A stretch of DNA of 64,000 nucleotides, from assembly GCF_020443565.1 (NCBI RefSeq), contig NZ_JAIZZN010000003.1:1-64000 (forward strand). Direction: 5' to 3'. The notes under the pieces were generated by a model, which saw only the letters and a program-made list of their open reading frames with translations, did not search any database and had not been told where the DNA came from. The position numbers were made by a program, and so were the translations under genes. Positions within the stretch are counted from its first letter, which is position 1, and each line of letters begins with the position of its first letter. This document shows positions 43,192 through 52,692 of the stretch, piece by piece. Origin of the DNA: Clostridium sp. CS001. Lineage in GTDB: Bacteria > Bacillota > Clostridia > Clostridiales > Clostridiaceae.

Positions 43192-43887
43192 ATGAAAAAA
43201 AGAGAAAAGATAATTGGGTCTATAGCTATTTTATGTTTAAGTGTAGTTTTTATACTTATTGGTTATAAAATTTCAACACCAAAGGAGAATATTAGCGCTA
43301 TAGATTATAAGGATATATTTGCAGAAGCTGATAAGGCTTCAGGAGAAAAAACCGATGGGAAAGTTATTTCTGTTCAATCAAGTAATAGTAACAAAAACAA
43401 TAATAATAATAATAACAATAATAATGCAGAGGATAGCTGTATTAAAGTAGATATAAAGGGCGCTGTAAAAAATCCTGGGGTTTATGAAATTAAAATAGGT
43501 AGTAGAGTAACTGACCTTATAAAGCTAGCGGGCGGAGCAGCAACAGATGCAGATTTGGATGCTACTAATTTGTCTTTAAAGCTAAATGATGAAAATTGTG
43601 TTGTGATTTATAAAAAGGGTGAGAGTGAAAAAATAAAAAACCTTCAAGGTAGCATTACTAGTCCCATAAGTCTAAATTCCACCAGTGAGAATAATATTGT
43701 TAACATAAATATGGCAAGCAAAGAAGAATTAAAAACTCTTACAGGTATAGGGGATGCTAAAGCAGATGCTATAATTAAATATAGGGAAGAAAATGGAGGA
43801 TTTAAGTCTGTAGAAGAATTAACAAAAGTTGACGGTATTGGGGAAAAGACCTTAAGCAAATTCATGGATAAGGTAGACATAAAGTGA
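43192..43887 (+). CDS. comEA: competence protein ComEA-like DNA-binding protein
   Basis: 231 residues: N-terminal membrane anchor (IIGSIAILCLSVVFILIGY), an Asn-rich low-complexity linker of about 12 consecutive Asn (near residues 68-79), a SLBB domain (VDIKGAVKNPGVYEIKIGS) and a C-terminal helix-hairpin-helix pair (VNINMASKEELKTLTGIGDA, KVDGIGEKTLSKF). The HhH part binds incoming DNA. comEC lies about 19 kb downstream rather than adjacent. Confidence 0.93.
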   Translation: MKKREKIIGSIAILCLSVVFILIGYKISTPKENISAIDYKDIFAEADKASGEKTDGKVISVQSSNSNKNNNNNNNNNNAEDSCIKVDIKGAVKNPGVYEIKIGSRVTDLIKLAGGAATDADLDATNLSLKLNDENCVVIYKKGESEKIKNLQGSITSPISLNSTSENNIVNINMASKEELKTLTGIGDAKADAIIKYREENGGFKSVEELTKVDGIGEKTLSKFMDKVDIK

Positions 43888-43970
43888 CTAATAGTATAAA
43901 ATTATCTTGATGATTTAGTAGTAATTAATAATCATTTTTTTACTTATAAAAAATATAAGGAGGGTGCCAT

Positions 43971-44999
43971 ATGGATAAGAGACTTACAGAGTTTTCAAAG
44001 ACCTCTGGCTGAGCAGCCAAAATAGGGCCGGAGACCCTTTCGAAAATATTAGATAAATTACCTAAAATGGAAAGTGAAAACTTAATTGTTGGATTTGAAA
44101 CCTCTGATGATGCAGCGGTATACAAATTAAGCGATGAAATAGCAGTTATTCAAACTTTAGACTTTTTCACACCAGTAGTAGATGATCCTTATGTATTTGG
44201 ACAAATAGCAGCAGCAAATTCATTAAGTGACGTATATGCTATGGGAGGTAAACCTACACTAGCCTTGAATATAGTATGTTTTCCTAATTGTTTAAATATA
44301 GACATACTAGGTGAAATATTAAAAGGCGGAGCAGATAAGGTTATAGAATCAGGAGCAATAGTAATAGGTGGACATTCCGTAGAAGATGATGAACCTAAAT
44401 ACGGATTATCAGTAATGGGTATAGTTCATCCAGATAAGGTATTAAAGAACTATGGATGTAAGGTAGGAGAAGTATTAATTTTAACAAAACCCCTAGGAAC
44501 TGGTATAATTAGTACAGCAATAAAAGCAGAAATGGCTTCAAAGGAAGCCTATAATATTGCAGTTAATGTTATGAGTACTTTAAATAAATATGCTGGAGAA
44601 ATTATTATGGAGCATGAAATAAGTGCATGTACTGATATAACAGGTTTTGGTATTATGGGCCATTGTTATGAAATGGCTAGTGGGTCTAAAATAAGTTTAA
44701 GATTATTTAAAGAGAATATACCATACATAAAAGAAGCTAAGGAATATGCAAAAATGGGATTAGTTCCTGCAGGTTGTTATAATAATAAAGCATACTTAAA
44801 AGGGAAATATGAGATAAATGGCGCAGAGGAATGGTTAGAGGATATATTATTTGATCCTCAAACTTCAGGTGGACTTTTAGTATCTTGCACAGTGGAAGAA
44901 TCAGAAAAACTCATGCTTAGGTTAAATGAGTTAGATTTAAAATCACAAATTATTGGAGAAGTAATCCCTTTGCAAGATAAATACATAATCGTAGAGTAA
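43971..44999 (+). CDS. selD: selenide, water dikinase containing selenocysteine (UGA codon 14)
   Basis: Makes selenophosphate from selenide and ATP. The true start is ATG 43971 (AAGGAGGGTG upstream), from which the frame reads [16 protein letters not shown] at 44010-44012, AAKIGPETL and on without interruption to 44999. The UGA falls at the catalytic Cys/Sec position (SGC/U-x-x-K) of SelD. A small hairpin TGGCT/AGCCA surrounds the UGA and AGGG/CCCT (44024-44038) follows as a SECIS candidate. Later motifs: [54 protein letters not shown]. 342 residues. First gene of selD-selA-selB. Confidence 0.96.
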
Positions 45000-45033
45000 T
45001 GATTTAGTTAAGAAAGAATATGAGGAGATTTCA

Positions 45034-46434
45034 ATGAATAGAGAATTATTAAGAAGCTTACCTAAGATAGATGAACTGCTTAAAGAAGAAGCAATAGAAC
45101 ATCAATTAGAAAACAGTATGCGAATTCTTGTATTAGATTCATTAAGAGAGACTATAGAGTCTTATAGAAAAGCAATTTTAAATGATAAAATAGAATCAAT
45201 AACAAAAGAAGCAGTGATAATTGATGCTATTAAATTAATAAGAAAAAAAAATATCCCTAAACTTAGAAAAATAATAAATGCTACGGGAACTGTTCTGCAT
45301 ACAAATCTAGGCAGAGCACTTTTATCAAAGTCTGCTATAGAAAAGGTAATAAATGTTGCTGAGAACTACAATAACCTTGAATATGACATTGAAAAGGGCA
45401 AAAGAGGATCTAGATATTCACATATAGAAGAAATTCTAATGAAAACAACTGGCGCAGAAGCTGCTATGGTGGTAAACAACAATGCAGCGGCGGTAATGCT
45501 TGTGCTAGATACTTTGTCTAGAGATAAGGAAGTAATAGTTTCTAGAGGCCAATTAGTAGAGATTGGTGGGTCTTTCAGGATTCCTGAGGTAATGAAATTT
45601 AGTGGAGCTAATCTAGTGGAAGTAGGTACAACTAATAGAACCCATCTTTATGATTATGAAGATAATATTACCGAAAATACAGGGGTACTTTTAAAAGTGC
45701 ATACATCTAATTTTAAAGTAATGGGATTTACAGAGGAAGTTTCTATAGAAGACTTAGTAAAGTTAGGAAATGATAAAGACATACCTGTAGTGGAAGACAT
45801 CGGAAGTGGTGTGCTAATAGATTATTCTAAGTATGGTTTCGTACATGAGCCAACTGTTCAGGAAAGTATAAAAAAGGGCATAGATGTAGTAACCTTTAGC
45901 GGAGATAAGATGTTAGGCGGACCTCAAGCAGGAATAATAGTAGGTAAAAAGAAGTATATTGATAGAATGAAAAAAAATCAGTTAACAAGAGCTCTACGTA
46001 CAGATAAAATGACCTTGGCAGCTTTAGAAGGAACACTTTTGCACTATTTAGAGGAAACAGAGGCCATTAAAAACATACCAACTTTAAGCATGTTGCTATG
46101 TGAAACATCGGAGCTTAAGAAAAGAGCACAAAAACTTAAAAGAAAGCTTCAAACTAAAACTGATAAATTCACCTTTACAATAGAAACTGACTATTCAATG
46201 GTTGGTGGGGGATCTATGCCTACAGAAAAAATAGAAACTTACGTTATAAAAGTAAAAAGTGAAATATATACGGCGCCTCAAATAGAGGAGATACTAAGAT
46301 TAAGTGAAGTATCTATAATTGTAAGAATTAATAATAATGAAGTAATTTTAGATCTTAGGACTTTATTTGAAAAGGATTATGAAATTATTGCAGAGACCTT
46401 TAGGAATATTGCAGCACCCCAGGTGATGATTTAA
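45034..46434 (+). CDS. selA: L-seryl-tRNA(Sec) selenium transferase
   Basis: PLP enzyme converting Ser-tRNA(Sec) to Sec-tRNA(Sec). Conserved [46 protein letters not shown] and the PLP lysine in [13 protein letters not shown]; 466 residues. The final residues NIAAPQVMI are unlike the family and are encoded by a copy of the dispersed 33-bp repeat (46403-46434), which supplies the stop codon. AGGAG upstream. Confidence 0.96.
   Translation: MNRELLRSLPKIDELLKEEAIEHQLENSMRILVLDSLRETIESYRKAILNDKIESITKEAVIIDAIKLIRKKNIPKLRKIINATGTVLHTNLGRALLSKSAIEKVINVAENYNNLEYDIEKGKRGSRYSHIEEILMKTTGAEAAMVVNNNAAAVMLVLDTLSRDKEVIVSRGQLVEIGGSFRIPEVMKFSGANLVEVGTTNRTHLYDYEDNITENTGVLLKVHTSNFKVMGFTEEVSIEDLVKLGNDKDIPVVEDIGSGVLIDYSKYGFVHEPTVQESIKKGIDVVTFSGDKMLGGPQAGIIVGKKKYIDRMKKNQLTRALRTDKMTLAALEGTLLHYLEETEAIKNIPTLSMLLCETSELKKRAQKLKRKLQTKTDKFTFTIETDYSMVGGGSMPTEKIETYVIKVKSEIYTAPQIEEILRLSEVSIIVRINNNEVILDLRTLFEKDYEIIAETFRNIAAPQVMI
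46403..46434 (+). repeat. dispersed 33-bp hairpin repeat, copy 6, inside the selA end
   Basis: GGAATATTGCAGCACCCC followed by AGGTGATGATTTAA. It keeps the inner stem CACC/GGTG with loop CCA and is translated as the last codons and stop of selA. CGTT after the stop matches the flank of copy 4. Confidence 0.8.
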
Positions 46435-46461
46435 CGTTGATTATGAAAGGGAGCCAGTTAT

Positions 46462-48378
46462 ATGAAGCATATTATTATAGGAACAGCAGGTCATATAGAC
46501 CATGGTAAGACAACCTTAATTAAGGTGTTAACAGGTAGAGAGACAGATACTTTAAAAGAGGAGAAGGATAGAGGTATTTCTATAAACTTAGGATTTACCT
46601 ATTTCGATTTACCATCTGGAAGAAGGGCCGGAATAATTGATGTTCCAGGCCATGAAAAATTTATTAAAAACATGCTAGCAGGGATAAGTAGCATAGACGT
46701 GGTTTTATTAGTTATAGCAGCAGATGAAGGGATTATGCCTCAAACCAGGGAGCATTTTGAGATATTGCAGCTACTAAATGTTAAAAAAGGAATTATTGTT
46801 CTTACAAAAGCTGATTTAGTAGATAGTGAATGGATTGAAATGATTAAAAGTGATTTAAGAACTGAGTTTAAAGGTACTTTTTTGGAAAAAGCACCTATTC
46901 ATCAAGTATCCTCAAAAACCAAAATAGGATTTGAAGAGCTAATTGCGCAGATAGATAAAATCACTGAAGAAGTCGATGCAAAAGACACCGAAGGGCACTT
47001 TAGGTTACCTGTGGACAGAGCATTTTCTGTAAGCGGCTTTGGAACTGTAATAACTGGAACAATAATAAGCGGAAGGGTAGCAGTTGGAGATACAGTAGAA
47101 GTATATCCTTCAAAAGTAGTTACAAAGGTTAGAGGTATTCATATACATGATAAACCTGAAGAATTTGGAGAAGCAGGTCAAAGATGTGCTATAAACTTAG
47201 CTAACATAAAATTAAGTGAAATAGGCAGAGGAGACGTGGTTTCTAAAATAAATATAATGGAACCATCACTTTCCATAGATTGTATGCTTTACTATCTAAA
47301 AAGTACAGGAAAACCACTAGTTAATAGGCAAAGGGTTAGACTATATCATGGAACAGATGAAATTCTCTGTAGAGTTGTTATACTAGATAGGGAAGAAATA
47401 GCTCCAGGAGAAACTGCTTATGTACAACTAAGACTGGAAAAGCCAATAAATGCTCAAAGGAATGATAGATATGTGATTAGAAGTTATTCGCCTATGCATA
47501 CAATAGCAGGGGGCACTGTCATTGAACCTTCTGCAGAAAAGGCGAAAAGGTTTGATGAGAAGTATATTGAAGAACTTAAGGTTAAAGAAAGCGGAAGTAC
47601 TGAAAGTATTTTGGAAAACACTCTTATTAAATTAAGTGGAGATTATCCTGATACTACAGTGATTTTAAAGGCTCTAGGAAAAAATGAAGAAGGCATAGAA
47701 GATAAATTGAAAGCATTAGTAGATGATAATATAATAATAAAACTAACATCATTAGATAAGGAAATATATATACACAAGAGTTTTTTCAAAGAAAAAATAT
47801 CGGAGATAGAGAAGATTTTAACAAAGTATCATAAGGAAAATCCACTTAAAGCAGGTATGCCAAAAGAGGAAATAAAAAACAAAGTATTTGGAAAGAATAT
47901 AAAGCAAAAAATCTATGATGAGATATTGACTCTTATGCAAAGTAGAAATGTTATAAAAATTTATGAAAAGTTTGTATCTTTATATGATTTTAGGATACAA
48001 TATACAAGTGAACAAGAAAAGTTAAAAACAAGCATTTTCTCCGCTTATGATAAGGGAAGATATAATACCCCAAAATATGGTGATTTAGCCGTAAATGAAA
48101 AGGATAAAAAGAACTTTAAAATGGTTTTTGATTCACTTATGGATAATGAAGAATTAATAAAAATTGCTGAAGACTGTATTTTTACAAAAGAAAATTATGA
48201 AAATGCAAAAGTGCTTGTGTATAATTACATAAAAGAAAATGGTAGCATAGCAGCATCTACTGCTAGAGATTTATTTGACACCAGTAGAAAGTTTGCAGTA
48301 GCTTTATTAGAACATTTTGATGGTATAAAATTAACTAAAAGAGTTGAAAATGATAGAGTGCTCTACAAAGAAAGTTAA
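46462..48378 (+). CDS. selB: selenocysteine-specific elongation factor SelB
   Basis: 638 residues. GTPase domain with [15 protein letters not shown] (G1), [12 protein letters not shown] (G3), TKADLVD (G4), EF-Tu-like domains 2-3, and a C-terminal region of winged-helix repeats (about 380-638) that binds the SECIS hairpin. Brings Sec-tRNA(Sec) to UGA codons such as that in selD. GGGAGCC upstream. Followed by a 22-bp palindrome and tRNA-Sec. Confidence 0.96.
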   Translation: MKHIIIGTAGHIDHGKTTLIKVLTGRETDTLKEEKDRGISINLGFTYFDLPSGRRAGIIDVPGHEKFIKNMLAGISSIDVVLLVIAADEGIMPQTREHFEILQLLNVKKGIIVLTKADLVDSEWIEMIKSDLRTEFKGTFLEKAPIHQVSSKTKIGFEELIAQIDKITEEVDAKDTEGHFRLPVDRAFSVSGFGTVITGTIISGRVAVGDTVEVYPSKVVTKVRGIHIHDKPEEFGEAGQRCAINLANIKLSEIGRGDVVSKINIMEPSLSIDCMLYYLKSTGKPLVNRQRVRLYHGTDEILCRVVILDREEIAPGETAYVQLRLEKPINAQRNDRYVIRSYSPMHTIAGGTVIEPSAEKAKRFDEKYIEELKVKESGSTESILENTLIKLSGDYPDTTVILKALGKNEEGIEDKLKALVDDNIIIKLTSLDKEIYIHKSFFKEKISEIEKILTKYHKENPLKAGMPKEEIKNKVFGKNIKQKIYDEILTLMQSRNVIKIYEKFVSLYDFRIQYTSEQEKLKTSIFSAYDKGRYNTPKYGDLAVNEKDKKNFKMVFDSLMDNEELIKIAEDCIFTKENYENAKVLVYNYIKENGSIAASTARDLFDTSRKFAVALLEHFDGIKLTKRVENDRVLYKES

Positions 48379-48390
48379 GATTATAAATAT

Positions 48391-48412
48391 CATGTCGAAA
48401 TATTTCGACATG
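48391..48412. repeat. perfect 22-bp palindrome between selB and tRNA-Sec
   Basis: CATGTCGAAA, TA, TTTCGACATG, with no following T run. Thirteen bases after the selB stop. May act as a weak terminator or mRNA 3'-end hairpin, or as a protein-binding site. Confidence 0.6.
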
Positions 48413-48428
48413 ATTGTGCATATTGCTA

Positions 48429-48457
48429 TTGAATCCGTCAACGGAATATGATATAAT
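48429..48457 (+). promoter_or_regulatory. promoter of tRNA-Sec
   Basis: TTGAAT (48429-48434), 17-base spacer and TATAAT (48452-48457). The spacer begins with a small palindrome CCGT-CA-ACGG. Confidence 0.65.
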
Positions 48458-48492
48458 TAATACTAAGTTATGCTTTAATTAGTATTTTCAAT

Positions 48493-48589
48493 GGGAGTAG
48501 ATAGGTGCTGGTGTGCCTGCCAGTCTTCAAAACTGTGTTGTCGTGCTAATACCACGATGGGTGTGTTCGATTCACACATATTCCCGCCA
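48493..48589 (+). tRNA. selC: tRNA-Sec (anticodon TCA)
   Basis: 97-nt tRNA with encoded GCCA end. Acceptor GGGAGTA pairs with TATTCCC, the anticodon loop CTTCAAA contains TCA, the variable arm is very long (GTTGTCGTGCTAATACCACGA region), and the T arm is GTGTG/CACAC with TTCGATT. All are marks of bacterial tRNA-Sec. It lies directly behind selD-selA-selB. Confidence 0.95.
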
Positions 48590-48607
48590 AAGTTAAATAG
48601 ACATATT

Positions 48608-48650
48608 GCGGCTTAGATACATAATGTAATGTATTCTGGGCCGCTTTTTA
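48608..48650 (+). terminator. terminator of tRNA-Sec
   Basis: GCGGC...GCCGC outer stem with TACAT/ATGTA inner stem, followed by TTTTTA. Confidence 0.8.
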
Positions 48651-48690
48651 ATATTAAAAAAGAAGATTACTATGTTAATAATTAAACATA

Positions 48691-48716
48691 AAAAAAAGAG
48701 CCTAGGCTCTTTTTTA
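48691..48716. terminator. bidirectional terminator
   Basis: AAAAGAGCC, TA, GGCTCTTTT with A and T runs outside; closes the minus-strand gene and possibly backs up the tRNA-Sec terminator. Overlaps the stop codon of the minus-strand gene. Confidence 0.85.
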
Positions 48717-48959
48717 GTTTGCTTCAATATGTTCTATTCCACTAAGATCTATTTTATAATTTCCCCTGCTCTCTTGTTTTTTTGCAAATCTTTTTTTAAC
48801 TAGTGAGTCAAGAGAAGATTTAAATAGTCTAGCATTACCTTTACCATTACCTAAATTAATAGCTAACTTTATTTTTGCTACACTTTGTGGTGATGATTCT
48901 TTATTTTCATAAAGATAGTTTAATATGCTATCTTCAATTTCTTTTATGTCATCTTTCAT
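48714..48959 (-). CDS. small winged-helix-like hypothetical protein
   Basis: 81 residues from the start at 48959, preceded on the minus strand by AAAGGAGG. The sequence has IEDSILNYLYENKESSPQSV, KIKLAINLG and FKSSLDSLVKKRFAKKQESR, then KIDL, a helix-helix-strand order similar to a minimal winged helix (replication-initiator or MarR-like). No family can be named. The longer frame to 48989 would start without a ribosome binding site. Confidence 0.55.
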   Translation of the reverse strand: MKDDIKEIEDSILNYLYENKESSPQSVAKIKLAINLGNGKGNARLFKSSLDSLVKKRFAKKQESRGNYKIDLSGIEHIEAN

Positions 48960-49062
48960 AGCGTCCTCCTTTATCTGTACATTCTGCAATAGTATTTAAT
49001 TATACTACATCATTTAACCAATAAAAAGAAAAATTATTTATGGAATATAAACCCTTTACATG

Positions 49063-49165
49063 TGCGCTTACGAGATAAATACAGATAGCCTTAGGTAAGT
49101 GCATGATTTGTTGAGGTAACACTCATATTCATCGCAAAACCCATGGATTATGCCTAAAATTGCTT
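49063..49165 (+). ncRNA. putative structured RNA element upstream of the V-type ATPase operon
   Basis: TGCGCTTAC (49063-49071) pairs with GTAAGTGCA (49095-49103) around a purine-rich loop GAGATAAATACAG; downstream GAG-GTAACA-CTC and GC-rich islands (CATCGCAAAACCCATGG) break the local A/T bias. The pattern looks like a riboswitch aptamer. Sodium-sensing (DUF1646 / Na+-I) riboswitches are known ahead of V-type ATPases, so that is my first hypothesis, but I cannot confirm the consensus from memory. The intergenic space 48990-49270 holds nothing else besides promoters. Confidence 0.35.
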
Positions 49166-49194
49166 TCGACATTATGATTTAAGTGTAATACAAT
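49165..49194 (+). promoter_or_regulatory. promoter candidate for the V-type ATPase operon
   Basis: TTCGAC (49165-49170) and TACAAT (49189-49194) with an 18-base spacer, 77 bases before the first ATPase gene. Confidence 0.35.
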
Positions 49195-49270
49195 AGAATA
49201 TGATTAATATCCAAGATTATTATGAAAGACCAAAATCATGTATTATCTTTTAAATATTGGGGGTGTCGCT

Positions 49271-49585
49271 TTGGAATTTGTAATTAACAAGATAATGAGC
49301 ATAGATAAAGATGCACAAAGTTATAGAAGTTCAATTGATGAGCTGTTAAAAGAAAAGCAGGATGAGCTTGAAAGTAAAATACAGGATATGAAGGGTAGCT
49401 TTCAAGAAGAATCTAGTAAAATTAAGAGTAGCATAAGTAATGAAAAGATACTAGCGGCGGAGCAAAGAGCTATGAGTATAAGAAAGGAAAAAGAAGAACA
49501 ATTAAATAATATTAATATAAAATATCAAAGCAATAAATTAGTGATTGTGGAGGAAGTATTTAATGAAATAATAAAGTCACTATAG
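49271..49585 (+). CDS. ntpF: V-type ATPase peripheral-stalk subunit (G/H type)
   Basis: 104 residues from TTG 49271, chosen because GGGGGTG ends 6 bases before and the upstream frame has no ribosome binding site. Almost entirely a charged coiled coil (KQDELESKIQDMKGSFQEES, AAEQRAMSIRKEKEEQLNN), as expected of the subunit that pairs with NtpE in the outer stalk. First gene of a nine-gene V/A-type ATPase operon. Confidence 0.8.
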   Translation: MEFVINKIMSIDKDAQSYRSSIDELLKEKQDELESKIQDMKGSFQEESSKIKSSISNEKILAAEQRAMSIRKEKEEQLNNINIKYQSNKLVIVEEVFNEIIKSL

Positions 49586-49597
49586 GAGTTGAAGTAA

Positions 49598-50638
49598 ATG
49601 GGAAGTGTTGTTGATTTTAGTGCTGTAAATTCTAAAGTAAAGGCTTTAATGGGAAAGATGATAAGCCAAGAACAATATATGAAACTACTAAAGTGCAAAG
49701 GACTTAAAAGCACTATTAAAGTATTAAAAGAGGAAACTAATTATGGTGAACTTTTAGAAGGATACAACTTAGAGAATATTCACAGGAATAATCTAGAAAT
49801 TATTTTGGATAGACATTATGTAAGTATTTATAGTAAATTTATAAATTACTTTAATGGTGAATATAGGAAGCTTATTAAAGCTTTATTTTTAAGATGGGAG
49901 ATAGAAGATTTAAAAGTAATAATTAGAGGTAAATACTTGGGGCGCAGTTATGACCAAATACAAGATAAGCTAATTTCAAGGTGTGCCTTAAACACAATAA
50001 ACTATGATTACTTATTAGCTCTAAAAAATGTTGATGAGGTAGTAGAGGGGCTAAAAGATAGCATATATCATAAGAATTTAAAGAATTTGGCAAGGGATAC
50101 AAGTGAGCAAGGTCTATTTAGAATTGAAACTGAGCTAGATTTTGTTTATTTTTCTGCAGTGCGCCGTGAACTTAAACATTTAGATAATGAAAACAAAGAA
50201 GTGGTAAGTAGAATAATAGGAATGGAAGCTGATCTTTTAAATTTAGGGTGGATATATAGGGGGAAAGCTTTCTACAATATACCTCCTGATGAACTGTTTA
50301 ATTATTTAATATATAATAGCCATAAGCTTTCAAAAGAAATACTTAGAAAGCTTTGTTATACAAGTAATATGGAAGAGTTTCGTAGTTTAATAGAAAAAAC
50401 ACCTTACGCATCAATATATGAAAAAGATGATTCTAATTTGATTGAAAAGCGAGAACGTGAATTCCAAAAAAAATATTTCAAAAAAATTCTTAGAGAAAAT
50501 AAAACTAATATAGGCATGGTTATGAGTTACTTTATATATTATAAGATCGAAATGAAAGATATTATATCTATAGTAGAGCAAAAGAGATATGACATTGATA
50601 TAAGTGAAGGTATAAATTATGTTTCTATCACATTATAA
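49598..50638 (+). CDS. ntpC: V-type ATPase subunit C (central-stalk d type)
   Basis: 346 residues, soluble and helical, with NSKVKALMGKMISQEQYMKL at the N-terminus, FLRWEIEDLKVIIRGK and GMEADLLNLGWIYRGKAFYN in the middle, and FKKILRENKTNIGMVMSYFI at the end, the vATP-synt_AC39 family. Caps the c-ring and links it to subunits D and F. TAGGAG upstream. Confidence 0.92.
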   Translation: MGSVVDFSAVNSKVKALMGKMISQEQYMKLLKCKGLKSTIKVLKEETNYGELLEGYNLENIHRNNLEIILDRHYVSIYSKFINYFNGEYRKLIKALFLRWEIEDLKVIIRGKYLGRSYDQIQDKLISRCALNTINYDYLLALKNVDEVVEGLKDSIYHKNLKNLARDTSEQGLFRIETELDFVYFSAVRRELKHLDNENKEVVSRIIGMEADLLNLGWIYRGKAFYNIPPDELFNYLIYNSHKLSKEILRKLCYTSNMEEFRSLIEKTPYASIYEKDDSNLIEKREREFQKKYFKKILRENKTNIGMVMSYFIYYKIEMKDIISIVEQKRYDIDISEGINYVSITL

Positions 50639-50691
50639 ATTATTGCGTACTAAGTCATTATTTGTACTAGATGAAATTAGGGGGTGATACT

Positions 50692-52668
50692 GTGTCTATA
50701 GAAAAAATGCGTATGGTTAATTTAGTTGGAGCTATTGAAGATTTTGATAAGTTAACCAAAATGTTAGCGCTAGAAGGTTGCATGCAGCCTGTAAGTGCAT
50801 TGCAAGAAATAAATACGTCGGATTTTATACTGAAACCTTCTGCTAGCAATATAGAAGCCCTGATGGACGTAGGCTACATAAGGCCTTACTTATATGAAGA
50901 AGATTATAATATAAGTTTAAAACATATTGAAAAGCTTGCAGAGGCTCAAAGAAACTTTGGTATAAATGAAGAATATGTTAAAGCAATGACCTTTGATTTT
51001 AATACAATGGAAAAAGAACTATCTTTAGTATATGGGAAGTATAAAACGTTAAATGGTAAACTTGAGGCTTTGGCAGAAAAAGAGCAGTATCTTAAGCATA
51101 CTTATGAGGCTGTAGGATTTTTAAAGAAGGTGACTCTTCCAATGGAAGAGCTAACTACTATGCATAATTTCCAAGTAGGTCTATATAAGGCACCAGAACA
51201 AAACATGCTTAAGCTGAAGGCTAATTATGAAAACATACCTTCAGTAATTCAATCTGTTTATAAAGAAAAAGGTTTTGTTATATTTATAGCATTTACTCCA
51301 ATTCTTTTAGTATCTGAAACGGAAAGAATTTTTAAATCGGCAAATTGTGAAGAGATTATAGTACCTAATCATTACATCGGTATTCCCAAGGAAGTAGCAG
51401 CCATTGTTCAGGAGGAGATAAATACTTTAAAGCAATCTAGAAGTGAAGTTGAAAAGGAGCTCAATGATTTCCTAAAGGAAAATTATAATACTATAAAAAA
51501 CCTACAAAACAGCTATGAACTAGAGAAAAAGTCTGCAGAAATCAAAAAGAGTGCAGCTTGTACAAATGAATTTTTTTATCTTTCAGGTTGGATACCTAAA
51601 AGTTTCATAATAGATCTTAATAGGATATTACTAAACTTTGGTGATAGAGTATTGGTGATTACAAAGGAACCTAAAGAAAGAACTAATAAAGCTATAAATC
51701 CACCAACAATGTTAGTAAATAATAAATTATTCAAACCTTTTGAGAGCATGGTTAGAATGTACGGGGTTCCAAGTTACGATGAAATTGATCCAACAATGTT
51801 TTTAGCAATAACTTATACTCTGATGTTTGGTGCTATGTTTGGAGACGTAGGACAAGGGTTAGTTTTACTTTTAGGAGGGTTTTTACTAAGGATTAAGATG
51901 GGTAGAACTAACCTAGGCGGTGTTTTTGAAAGACTTGGACTAAGTTCTATAGTATTTGGATTTATGTATGGAAGTGTGTTTGGGTCTGAAAATGTTATTG
52001 ATGCCTTATTAATTAGACCTATGGAGGATATCAATGATATGCTAATTGGTGCTATAGTATTCGGCTGTGGATTCTTAATTTTGGGATACATATTAGGAAT
52101 TGCAAATAGTATACGGCGAAAAGATTTAAAACGTGGACTTTTTGCAAAGGAAGGCTTAGCAGGGTTTATGTTCTATATGGGAGCGTTAATACTAATAGCA
52201 TCAATAATCTATAAAATTACCTTGCTACCAACAGTAATTTGGATAATATATTTTATATTATGTCTAGTGCTCATATTACTAAAAGAGCCTTTAGCCAATA
52301 TTATTTTAAAGAAAAAAGTACTATTTGAAGATGGTCCTAAGGATTACTTTATAGAATCAGGTTTTGAAGTAATAGAAACCTTACTATCTATGTTTTCCAA
52401 TACTTTATCATTTATAAGAGTAGGAGCTTTTGCATTGAACCACGTAGGTCTTTTTGTTGCATTTTCTGCTATGGCATCTATGACCAAAAGCGGAGTGGCA
52501 TCGGTATTAATTCTAGTACTTGGAAACGTAATAATTATAGGACTTGAAGGTTTGATTGTTTTTATACAAGGATTAAGACTTCAATATTACGAATTATTTA
52601 GTAAGTATTACGAGGGTGGCGGAGTTGATTTTGACCCTGTGAAGGTTAATTTTAAGCAAAACAAATAA
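50692..52668 (+). CDS. ntpI: V-type ATPase subunit I (a type)
   Basis: 658 residues from GTG 50692 (GGGGGTG 6 bases before). Long cytoplasmic N-terminal half with coiled coils (about 80-300), then a membrane half with seven or so helices: DPTMFLAITYTLMFGAMFGD, GFMYGSVFGSEN, and LLSMFSNTLSFIRVGAFALNHVG, where the conserved Arg (FIRVGAFAL) contacts the c-ring glutamates. Forms the ion half-channels. Confidence 0.95.
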   Translation: MSIEKMRMVNLVGAIEDFDKLTKMLALEGCMQPVSALQEINTSDFILKPSASNIEALMDVGYIRPYLYEEDYNISLKHIEKLAEAQRNFGINEEYVKAMTFDFNTMEKELSLVYGKYKTLNGKLEALAEKEQYLKHTYEAVGFLKKVTLPMEELTTMHNFQVGLYKAPEQNMLKLKANYENIPSVIQSVYKEKGFVIFIAFTPILLVSETERIFKSANCEEIIVPNHYIGIPKEVAAIVQEEINTLKQSRSEVEKELNDFLKENYNTIKNLQNSYELEKKSAEIKKSAACTNEFFYLSGWIPKSFIIDLNRILLNFGDRVLVITKEPKERTNKAINPPTMLVNNKLFKPFESMVRMYGVPSYDEIDPTMFLAITYTLMFGAMFGDVGQGLVLLLGGFLLRIKMGRTNLGGVFERLGLSSIVFGFMYGSVFGSENVIDALLIRPMEDINDMLIGAIVFGCGFLILGYILGIANSIRRKDLKRGLFAKEGLAGFMFYMGALILIASIIYKITLLPTVIWIIYFILCLVLILLKEPLANIILKKKVLFEDGPKDYFIESGFEVIETLLSMFSNTLSFIRVGAFALNHVGLFVAFSAMASMTKSGVASVLILVLGNVIIIGLEGLIVFIQGLRLQYYELFSKYYEGGGVDFDPVKVNFKQNK

Positions 52669-52692
52669 GAAAAGTTAGAGGGAGGAATAATT

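Noticed and set aside
43394-43435. AAT/AAC-rich tract in comEA as a possible microsatellite switch
   Set aside because: It is in frame and encodes an Asn linker; a change in copy number would keep the frame, so it is not a classic phase switch.
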